Source of the DNA: Petrosia ficiformis
Taxonomy: Eukaryota; Porifera; Demospongiae; Haplosclerida; Petrosiidae
Direction of reading: 5' to 3'
DNA: 64,000 bases
Assembly: GCA_947044365.1 (NCBI GenBank)
Contig: OX345644.1
Span: forward strand, 2,863,737-2,927,736
In this document: in pieces, positions 23,233 through 36,100 of the stretch
Position numbering within the stretch: the stretch's first letter is position 1
How the letters are laid out: every line of letters starts with the position of its first letter
Notes under the pieces: generated by a model
The model's input: the letters and a program-made list of their open reading frames with translations, nothing else
Database searches by the model: none
What the model was told of the DNA's origin: nothing
Made by a program: the position numbers and the translations under genes

Positions 23233-26200
23233 TTACAGTTTGGAAATGGTGACTTGATATTTCACTCCTTCTTCATCCAATATTTTCAGAGCTGGTTCGT
23301 AAATATCAGGTGTTAGAGGTCTAACAACACCAGTCCTTTTGATTTTACCTGTAGAAATTAGACATGTAATTATATATATCAAGTTGTGAGATTCATTGAG
23401 CTTTAATAAGATGATAAATAATTCTGATAAAACAGAACGGTTTGACCAGTGTTTTTGATAAGCTCATATGACGCACCATTGGCCCAAAGAGGTTATTATT
23501 TGGCACTGCACAGATATCTCTTTGGGACAGTGGCGCAGTTAATTATGATTATATTGTCACTAACAGCATTAACTCTTAGTTAATTGGCTGAAGATGTATT
23601 CCCAATGGCACACACACTAACCATTTTTGAGCGAATTTGGCCCATGCTTCAAAACTTATTAAAAACTCTGGTTTCGACCCAAAGACCTTTTTCAGCTGTA
23701 AAACTATTTTATAGCTGAAGAAGGCCTTTTGGTCAAAACATTCTTTTATCAGAATTATTCATTATGTTATCAAAGCTCACAACTGAAATCATAACAAATA
23801 TCTACTAAATTATGTCATGACTGAATTTGCAAAAAGGAACCTTGTCATGCAAAATAATTTTGCTAATCTTCAATTGTTTACTATTCCATCATTTTGTACA
23901 GGAAGTCAATGAGATTTGGTCTCCATGATGAGCTATCATTAATCTTCTAACGTACCAAATTTTGTTGGCATCCTGTGCAAAAAGGGCCAAATATCAAGCA
24001 ATTAGCGTTTGCTCTAAATTATTTTGCAGGATATGGTCAATAAGAACACCACAGTGGAGACAGTTGAAGTTTCCATTTTTTCTAACAGTGAAACATGTAA
24101 TTTCTCTCTCACACACACACGTGCAAACAACACTTGTGGTAACACTCAATGTATCACTGTTTTTTGTTTTACTAACTACATGTATACCAGGGTTTTAGAC
24201 AGCAGGGGATTTTTTAATTTATTTTCAACATGCAACAACATCCCAGAAGCCACTATAATCAACTTCAGAGGGCCTAAATTGAAAACATTTCCTGAAAGCA
24301 TATCCTCACACACCCCAGGAGCAGTATGCTTTACATGATTGATTCTTTCCCTTCCCCAATAAACATCCGAATATGGAGAAATCCTTATGAAATAATTCCA
24401 CATTCTTATACGAGTTACCTGATAACATCATTTTTGATACAATAGCTGCAGGCTTTCCAACCAGTTTAGACATCGCAGTACTATCGATGTCACCATCCAT
24501 GTGAAGAGTGATACAATGTTCCTCCTAAAATAAAATAAAATAAATATCATGTCTATGTGCATGTGTATAATAAATCTACAACAGTGGCTCGACTATACAG
24601 GACATACTGAACAAGTAAGTTTATGTGATCTAAAAACCAGGAAAGAGGTGGTGTAGCTAGTTGTTATACGGTGACCTTATTGGACAGGTTTCAGCGTACT
24701 TGTTCAGTCAATAACATAAAATTTACTATTAGTGCAAAAGCCTTATTTGTGACACCTAATAAGTGTCCATTAGCTCCAGTGTGGTGTTACTTAATTATTA
24801 CACAAAGGTACATGTAGCTATTACCTCCAGCCACATGGTAGCGGGCATGACTTCCATATGGTATTACACGTACTTATTACACAAGGTAGCCATTATGCAG
24901 TATTACTTAATTATTACACAAGGTACATGTGTACATGTAGCTATTACCTCCAGCCACATGGTAGCCATGAGCTCCTTGTGGTATTACATGTACTTATTAC
25001 ACAAGGTATATAGCAATTATGAGGTATTACTAAATTATAATTTAGTAATACCTCATAATTGCTAATTACAAGGTAGCCATTATCTCCGGTGTGGTATTAA
25101 TTATTACACAAGGTAGCCATTATCTCCAGTGTGGTGTTAATTATTACACAAGGTAGCCATTATCTCCAGTGTGGTATTAATTATTACACAAGGTAGCCAT
25201 TATCTCCAGTGTGGTGTTACTTATTACACAAGGTAGCCATTATCTCCAGTGTGGTGTTACTTGTTTTCATATTGTAGCAACCACTTGTTATCATCAATAA
25301 TTTGCTTGTGAAGATCTGATCAATTAACACATGTTATTATACCAGGTGATTCATGTTCACCTTGACCTCAGAAAAATGTTCATGACTTTATTTTGGACTG
25401 ACAAACACTCTTTTTTATGGCCCATAGGGCCATCTCTATAATTGATTTCCACAGGGTTGAATCTATAGATATATATATAATATTATGTTTGTGTCACTTA
25501 TGTGCGTATGCATTGTATACATAGTTAAGGAAGTTGCATCATTCCAAGGGGCTTGGTCAATTAATGGGTGTGGCGCCATCCTATTATTGCTTTCCACGGG
25601 GTTGAATCTATACATATATATATATATATATGTTTGTGTCACTTATGTGCGTATGCATTGTATACGTAGTTAAGGAAGTTGCATCATTCCAAGGGGCTTG
25701 GTCAATTAATGGGTGTAAAAGAATGCTCGCTTGAGCTACAGACCACTGAAACCAGCAGGAAGACTCAGGAAGAATGTAAAACTGCAACTAATAGTTGTAT
25801 ATAGCCAACAGTACTAGTATAAGATGATGCAGGAATCCTTAACAAGTAAGTATAATACGTTGTTGAGATTCAGACATGAGGAAGTCATCATTTAGAACCT
25901 TGTAGGAGGTAATTTAAGTTTCTATGCACTTTGATTGGAGTTACTCTTATTTCTTCTGGGCCCAGTCTTTGAGTATTCAGAATGGTAGAGACACTAGTGC
26001 CATCAGCAATGATTGATACATAGTCATCACAAAGCAATTATAGGGATACTTTTTTCTCAATATATCTTGTTTACCTGAACCACTTATAATTATCATTCCC
26101 ATTCTAAATCAAATTTCAATCCATTACTTTGTTATTGAGCTACAGTATAATCATGTATTAACCTTATGACATTAAACTATACATTATATTACATGAAACG

Positions 26201-28520
26201 TCAACACATTTTGAGGTCATCGTGAATGTGAACAGAGTTTCTAATACTATATACATGTACATGTAAGTGGTATACAATAAGCATTCTTATGATTGCTTTC
26301 CCATGGGTTCAATGTATGTTTACTCACATACATGTACATATACATGTGGCATATGTATTTAAGGAAGTTGCATCAGGCTCAGTCTATCAATGGGCATGGC
26401 AAATACATGTACATGTAAATGAACATGCCCTTAACTACACTACATCTACAGATCAGCAGTATCAATTGAAAAGTTAGCGAGGAATTATGTTCTATAATAA
26501 AATTAATGAGCAAATATTCCTGGGTTGGAATGTGTAAAGTATCTTTGCTATATATCTTGACACAATGAAATTAAAGGTCATTCACGTTCACCATGACCTC
26601 GGAAAAATGTTCATAACTTTAGTTTGGAATGACTAACAATCTTTTCACCTGCACCATTTTCATATATTAGTCCTTCCCGTTCTTTTTTGTGTATGTCAAA
26701 TTTCAATCCATTGCTTCATTATTGAGTTACAGTATAATCATGTATTAACCTTATGACATTAAACTATACACTATATTACGTACAAAGTCATCACATCATA
26801 ATTTTTAGGACATCGTGAATGTGAACAGATTATAGTAAACATGTATCAGTTCAGAATAGAGCATACTTATATGTACATGTATAATGTCCGACAACAGGTG
26901 TTAAAGACAACAAAATGCTGGCTCTGTTTTCGAAATCTGAATTATAAAGTTCAGATTCCAAAAACAGAGCCAACAAGTTGTTTATCAATTATTTATGATA
27001 CACATGCATGTACATGTATTAGATGTATGGTTACATGTACATGTATTAGATGTATAGATACATGTACATGTATTAGATGTATGGTTACATGTACATGTAT
27101 TAGATGTATAGTTACATGTACATGTATTAGATGTATAGTTACTATTTCCCTTCTTCCTGATAACTACATTCAATAAGTTTATGAAAATGTCTAAAGATAC
27201 CAAAACATTTAAGAATATACAATTACAAAACTGCTCAGATAACATGAATTTTTTTGGTCCACAGGGTTATCCCTGTGATTGTAGAGGGTAATGTATATAA
27301 TTAGTATTTATAATTAGATAATAATTATACATGTATATAATTATAATTACATGTATAATTATGTATAATTATATAATAATAATAATAATAAACATAATTT
27401 TACTGGTTGTGAGGGTTAAGACTCGCACAAATAATTTTGAAAAACAAGATATATTGATTATTGAGTATCCCTATGATTGCTTTGCGGTGACTATGTATCG
27501 ATACGTATCGCACATCACTAATTGAGCTATTTATATTTAATACAGGAACCTACAAATTTGATATCCACGAAGAGCAATTATTCCCACTATAAATCAGGTT
27601 TAGCCTATTTCTCATACAAAATGGAGGAATAATGAGTATTCAAAGCTGACCATTTGTTGAACTTATCGGTACATAACTACCACGTTCAGTTACTAACCTG
27701 TCCCCATGTGGGATTAGTAATGCCTATCTTGTGTTGAAGAATAACTGTATCTAATTCTTGAGGACCTAAAAACAAAACAATCATTAATGAATGTTTACAT
27801 TATACAGCAGTATGTACATATATGTACTGTATTGTATATTCATTCACCCATTGACAATCTCTTTTCTAAATGTGCAGCCAGAGCCTTCAGTGGAGATCCT
27901 AATAAACTTATGGGTTCATCTGATAAAAGTCCTAAACTGTGGATAGTGAAACAAACATAATGTTATCATAATTAATATGACAAAAATCTAATACTTAGTT
28001 AGGAAGAGTATGTAAGGATATCAAAACCAAAAAAGCACAGGAACAAAATTGGGATGGTATCTTAGCAACAAAATTAAGCTAATCACTTCCACATAACAAC
28101 CCCACATGAGTATCACTTCTTCTACAATTTCTTCCTTGTACTCAAGTGTTAAAACCATTGCAGGTAATAGCACATGTAATATCTTTCTCTATAATAATTA
28201 TTATAATGAAGTGGTCTGGTTGCCTATCTGTCCTTTAAACTATTGTACATACATACATGCATTTTGATAAATTTAACCAGGAAGTGTTCGAATCTCTGAT
28301 ATTAAATACACATGTATGATCACACCAAAAGTTAGTAGTTAGCTACTGTACATGTACATGTGTAATACAGTCTCTTTAATGCAGACTTTTTGACTTAAAC
28401 TTAAATATAGTTTAGTGCTGAAATGAATACTGAAATATTTGTTTGTTATTTGGTATTAGAAAGCATTTTTATGGCCCGTAGGGCCATCCCTATGATTGCT
28501 TTCCCACGGGTTCGATGTAT

Positions 28521-28561
<41 letters not shown>

Positions 28562-31500
28562 TGTGTCACCTACGCGAGTATGGGTTGTATACGTAGTTAA
28601 GGAAGTTACATCATTCCCGGGGGCTCGGTCAATTAATGGGCGTGGCGCGTAAAAGAACGCGCGATCAAGCTCTACACACCAGCAGAAAGAAAGCTGTTGA
28701 GCTTACGTAGAAACTGTAACTAATAGCTAGCTATTCTGCCTGAAATATATTCTTAAAGTTCTACAAGGTCCTTTGAAAGGTCAGGAGAGTAGATAATCAA
28801 AATAATAACTATAATAAGCTGTTGTCTTTCATGCTTGATAAAGTCAGCCATGATTACTGAATTCTGGACACCACAAAGCAGTCATAAGGATACTTTTATC
28901 TTCACTTAAATTTGTAAAGCAATCATAGGGATGTTTTTTTCTCTATATACACTTGTTTTGAATTTGATTATTTGTTTAATGTTTGCACATGTGAAGAAAC
29001 AAAACACGTGCAATTATTATGGAAATTAAATGGTGGTGGTGGTGAAGATTCTTGCTTCATGTTACTGGTTTTCTAGGCTTGTAGATCAGAGAACGAACAA
29101 TATAAACACAGTGGTTGCTGTTATAAACATCTATTGCAACTACTTACAGCAAAATAGTGAGCTAATACTTAATATTTTATAAGAAACAGCTCAAATAATT
29201 TATGATAAATAAACAAGTGAATATTAGAAATTTAGAATGTTTGTACATTAAGGAAAGGTGAGTATTTGAATACCAAAAGGCAGTATTTGTTTCAGCACTA
29301 ACATGGTTACAGATATATCAGAGCACACTGTCTACAGTACCATTGTATATGTAGGGACTAGGGATGGGAACACAAGGCTATTCCAATAGCAACTGGTAAT
29401 GTTATCCCTACACAGCTCTATCATTGTATATACATGTAGCATATATCAGGCCATTTTTGCAAAATGTAAACTTAAAATGTAAAGTTGGCACAGTGCAAAA
29501 ATAACACTACTACAGAAGCCAGGAGTGGACATCCATTTTCCATGTGTTATCCATGTGTGATAAAAAATGGAGAATTTGTTGAGAGTCCATTTTACAATGT
29601 ATGTTTTGAGGTATTCTAGAGATGCTCATGATCAATTATTGTTGCCATATCCACGTGCGTAAAGGGTAAAATGGAAAATGGAAGTCCGATCCTGGCTTCC
29701 ATACACTACTGAGTAAAAGCATCTTATATACACAAACTTACTCTACAACAGCTTTAAACTGTTCTTCATTACCATTAAGAGCTTCTAACACACTTGATGA
29801 TAAATCAGATTGACGTACATTTGTCTGAGATATTAACATAGCTATGAGGTCTTTCTGTGAAAAAAAAAGCATTATTAGTCCAGTGTTAACATGTTAAACA
29901 ACTATAAAAACACTTACAGGCCTTCATTTGGAAAATGTGCCGAGGGAGGGGGCAAACTTGAATTTGAAAGACTTTGGGGGTTAGTGTTGTGTTAGTTAAC
30001 TACATAACTGTAACTGAAAGCCCCTCCCCTTAGTAAGACATCAAGACTTGTAATAAACTATAACTAATTGCAAGTTTGCTTCCATAACTATAACTACCTA
30101 AAGTGCTTTAAATCACATAATCCACATGTGCATTAAGTTGATATACATTAAAAGTTTAAAACTTCCTTTAGAGTACAATAGATATTTAATGTGGGCACCC
30201 AGGTGGAGTAATAAAAGGTCGAAGTTATATAATACAATCACTTCACTCATACATTATGTAATGATTGCCCCACCCTCGTACTATATTGAATCATGTATTG
30301 CACTGTAAAGAGTGGTATAACTATAGTCTGTTCACATTCATGATGTCCTCAAAATTATGATGTGACGACTTTATATGTAATATAATGTATAGATTAATGT
30401 CATAAGGTTAATACATGATTATACTGTAACTCTATAATGAAGCAATGGATTGAAATTTGACATACACAAAAAACAATGGGAAGGACTATTATATGAAAAT
30501 GCTCCAGGTGAAAAGATTGTTAGTCATTCCAAACTAAAGTTATGAACATGTTTCTGAGGTCATGGTGAACGTGAATGACCTTTAATTTCATTGTGTCAAG
30601 ATACATGTATATAGCAAAGATACTTTACACATTCCAACCCAGGAATATTTGCTCATTAATTTTATTATAGAACATAATTCCTCGCTAACTTTTCAATTGA
30701 TACTGCTGATCTGTAGATGTAGTGTAGTTAAGGGCATGTTCATTTACATGTACATGTATTTGCCATGCCCATTGATAGACTGAGCCTGATGCAACTTCCT
30801 TAAATACATATGCCACATGTATATGTACATGTATGTGAGTAAACATACATTGAACCCATGGGAAAGCAATCATAAGAATGCTTATTGTATACCACTTACA
30901 TGTACATGTATATAGTATTAGAAACTCTGTTCACATTCACGATGACCTCAAAATGTGTTGACGTTTCATGTAATATAATGTATAGTTTAATGTCATAAGG
31001 TTAATACATGATTATACTGTAACTCAATAACAAAGTAATGGATTGAAATTTGATTTAGAATGGGAATGATAATTATAAGTGGTTCAGGTAAACAAGATAT
31101 ATTGAGAAAAAAGTATCCCTATAATTGCTTTGTGTGGACTATTATATGAAAATGCTCCAGGTGAAAAGATTGTTAGTCATTCCAAACTAAAGTTATGAAC
31201 ATGTTTCTGAGGTCATGGTGAACGTGAATGACCTTTAATACTTACATGTACATATTGTAAAGTGGTCATTATTGCCATACTAAAACACTAAATGAAAAGC
31301 TGCTATTACCTATGTACATGTATATACATGTACACATACTCATATAGTAGCATTGAAGATCACCTCCTACATGTAGTACTACAAGTTTCAATCATTCGTG
31401 TAATTTGCAATCAAAACAAAATATTATCTACAAATTTTGGCATAATTACTTGGGTGTGGATTATTGCCACATTACAGTGAAACACTACATGTAAACAGTA

Positions 31501-32395
31501 GCTACACATCTACTGTACATGTACATTATCATAGTCACTGATGCGATGGTTAGTAAGCAGCTGGTCAGAATTGGCAATGTAATGTACATGTAGTAATTAC
31601 TTGAAGCAGAGTGGTAATGCTTTAATTAATTATCGATGAGTTGTCTAGTGTGTGCAGGTATAAATTAGTGTTGTAAATGTAGTCATGTACCTATACTGGT
31701 ATAGGTAGTTTAGGTACTTACATGTACATGTAGACACAAGGTATAGGTAAATGTAGTTTAGGTACTTACATGTACATGTAGACACAAGGTATAGGTAAAT
31801 GTAGTTTAGGTACTTACATGTACATGTAGACACAAGGTATAGGTAAATGTAGTTTAGGTACCTACATGTACATGTAGACACAAGGTATAGGTAAATGTAG
31901 TTTAGGTACCTACATGTACATGTAGACACAAGGTATAGGTAAATGTAGTTTAGGTACTTACATGTACATGTAGACACAAGGTATAGGTAAATGTAGTTTA
32001 GGTACCTACATGTACATGTATACACAAGGTATAGGTAAATGTAGTTTAGGTACTTACATGTACATGTATACACAAGGTATAGGTAAATGTAGTTTAGGTA
32101 CTTACATGTACATGTATACACAAGGTATAGGTAAATATAAGTATAGGCAAGTAGTATACATGTGTGTAGGGCAGATACAGATACAGCTTTCACTTCTCTT
32201 TTGTTTCCCATTCTCTCATGTCTGCATATCATAATAATGTCATGCATAGTAAGTCATATGCGATCGATCTTGCATCAATAATTATGTCTCTTACCCAAGT
32301 GATTTCAGCTGATTCAGGTTGAAGTCGTGGTATTGTTTCGGTATTCAGTAATCCTAAATCATTTAATCCACTCATAACTGAACAGAAACCCTGTA

Positions 32396-32450
<55 letters not shown>

Positions 32451-33083
32451 TCTTATGATGTAAAAATAGTGATTGGTTAAAATATTCATTAAACCATGAA
32501 AATGCTCACTATTCAACTATTCTGTAAACTATATTTGGTGGAGCTACATGTACTGTATAGTGTATAGTTGCTTCATAATTTTATTTGTCTTCATCCCCTC
32601 CGTCTGTTTCTGCCTCCCTGTTTGTCTGTCTATAGTGCAGATAACTTGTATTATTACATACTAAAGAGGTTCTCTAATCACAGACTCACACTACCTCATA
32701 TCTTATGGTTCCTCTAATCACATTGTGTGCTTCAGGAATACCATACAGTTCTTGATAGCTTAAGGAATCTCTGTTGGGGTAACCTTCAAATCCAATAGGA
32801 GAGTCTATTAATCCTTCAATTCGTTTCCCTACTCTCATAACAGCCCCACCTGCTGGTACTTCAACAATACTTCCATGAGATAAGTACTTGGCGGGATTTT
32901 GTGTGGCTAATAAAGCACTAAAAGGGCTCCAACTGGAAAGAAGTGGATCATGGAATGATAGATGATGGCTGTAGGAGTAAGTACATGTATATTATTACCT
33001 GAATTTATATTTCAGAGGGTTGTTAGCAAAAGTGTGATGTGGTAGACCTCCACACCAAGACTCAAAGGATGTTACCTACATGT

Positions 33084-33124
<41 letters not shown>

Positions 33125-36100
33125 GGATGGAGACGAAAGCATTGTGAGGGAGTGAGAGACAGACAAACAGACAGACAGAGACAATGAGGATGGTGGGGTG
33201 TGGGGTGGGAAGGTGAGGATATAGAGGGGGAGAAGGAAGTGTGATAAGAGTTAGAGAGAACGAAGGGGAGAAAGGGAAATACAGTTGTATGCATATGTTG
33301 AACTGTCATTTCCACTTAGGATTGAGAGGAGAGAGAGAGGTGGGGAGAGAGGAGAGTAAACTGTCACTTCCACTCACTTTTCCATTTGCCTTGTGTGTTT
33401 CATCAATACACTGCATGGCTAACATGTGATCAATACCAGGATCTAGTCCACACTCATTCATCAAACATACCCCAGCCTCAACAGCTGAATCATGTAAACT
33501 AGCAAGCTGAGGGCTGACATAACTTGTGGTTATCATATCTACTTGGTTTTGTACACACCTTTCAGCTATCATGGGATGTAACTGGTAGGGAACTAAACTG
33601 TGAAAAATTAGGGAAAAGTGATTGTGAGATGTACATTACACACTTCATTATATGCACACAGTGTACACAATGTACACACATCTCCCATCCTGTCCACTAT
33701 TATGTATATACATGTATATACAATTATACATACATGTATAACAGAAGTAAGATGTACATTACACACTTCAATATATGCACACAATCTACATGATATATAT
33801 ATGTACACACATCACCTCTATTATACATACATACATGTATATATAACAGAAATATGATGTACATTACACACTTCATTACATGCACACAATCTATATGATA
33901 TATATGTACACACATCATATCATGTCCACTATTATACTGTACATGTACAACATACATACATACATGTACATGTATAATAGAAGCAAGATGTACATTACAC
34001 ACTTGTATTACACACTTCAATATTATACATGTACATGTATAATCAGACGTGAGATGTACATAATCTACATGATGTACATGTACATGTATGTACATGTACC
34101 ACATCCTGTTCCTACACAGCTAAGAGCTGACATATAATGTAGCTAGTGGTGATCACATTAACTGGTTTGGAACTAAACTGTGAATAATTAGGGATACATT
34201 GTAGGTTAGTTCACAAGCAAAAAAATACACATCGTACAATTATACATGTATAATTTATAATCTAAATGAGATGAAAATTACAAGCTTGTAATACAATAAC
34301 AGAAACACAATGTACATGTACATTACACACTTCACTATATTACATGTATACAAAGGTGAGATGTACACAATGTACATTACGTACTTCACTATTATACATG
34401 TACATGTATACAGAAGTGAGATGTACATTACATACTTCACTATTATACATGTACACGTACAACAGAAGTGAGATGTACATCACACACTTCACTATTATAC
34501 ATGTACACATACAACAGAAGTGAGATGTACATTACACACTTCACTATTATACATGTACATGTATACAGAAGTGAGAAGTACATTACATACTTCACTATTA
34601 TACAAGTGAGATGTACTTCAATGTTATACATGTACACATACTACAGAAGTGAGATGTACATTACATACTTCACTATTATACATGTACACGTACAACAGAA
34701 GTGAGATGTACATCACACACTTCACTATTATACATGTACACATACAACAGAAGTGAGATGTACATTACACACTTCACTATTATACATGTACATGTATACA
34801 GAAGTGAGAAGTACATTACATACTTCACTATTATACAAGTGAGATGTACTTCAATGTTATACATGTACACATACTACAGAAGTGAGATGTACATTACATA
34901 CTTCACTATTATACATGTACATGTACAACAGAAGTGAGATGTACATTACACACTTCACTAATGTACATGTACACATACAACAGAAGTGAGATGTACTTCA
35001 ATGTTATACATGTACACATACTACAGAAGTGAGATGTACATTACACACTTCACTAATGTACATGTACATGTATAACAGAAGCATTACACATTTCACTATT
35101 ATACATGTATATATGTACATGTACAATTTACAAATCTAGATGTACATTCAGGGTTTCATACAGCAAAGGGTGTTGGAGTTCCCTCCCTAAATTTTAGACC
35201 TGAACATGCAAACAACTACAAGTCCCCAGAAGCAATCTCAGAGGTGTGATTGATTCTTTCCTCTCCCTAACATAAAATCCTGATGAAACTCTAACATTAT
35301 ACACTTGTATTACACACTCTGCAATTACACATGTACATGTACATAATCCACATGATGTACATGTATGTACATGTACGTACATGTATGTACATACATCATA
35401 TCCTGTTCTATGTACCTTACAACCAAGTGATGATCCTTAATAAGTTCATTAAGTGTACTCTTTGACTCTACATCTAAAGGGACAGCTGATGTATTTTGAT
35501 AGGATGATGCAATACTTTGAGCTTGTTCCAGCTCATTCGAAGCTGAAAATTGAATTGGATAAAGACATATTAACAATGATTTATACTGTATGTCTATTCA
35601 AAACAGGAAGGAGGGAAATACATGTACATGAAGAGGATGTCCAAGTACTATTGGAGCACTAAAAGAAGCACTAAAATTTGCTAATACAATGCATACAAAT
35701 ACACTAGTGTTAGCTCTAGGGCATGAAAACTAGACCTCTTATTAATATTCAGGAGTAATCAAATCTTAATTTTCACTCTATCGTACAACAACAAACCATT
35801 ACTATTACTAATTTATAATTTGTTTAAAGAGCTGAACACCTTTCAGTGATAAAATCAACAATTTCAGGCGTCCAGCAATCAACTTTAGGCATCCAGGGAC
35901 TCCTAAACACCCTCTAGAGCAAACACACTTGTGACTGAATTGTTCATTAAGTGTTTTACAATAGGGTAATTGGTATTCAAATCTGGCTAGAAGGATTTAA
36001 TTCAGAGGAGTTAAGACACACTTGACCTTTCGTGATATTGATTCTTTCGCAATCAACAAAGTACTACTATACATCACAGAATGTCAAGTATGTTCTAGAA

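Noticed and set aside
26289..26477. 62-codon frame, identical to one at 30685-30873
   Set aside because: Identity is due to the long inverted repeat; the sequence is transposon debris rich in TACATGTA.
31645..32247. 200-codon minus-strand open frame
   Set aside because: Product of a 48-bp tandem repeat whose length is a multiple of three.
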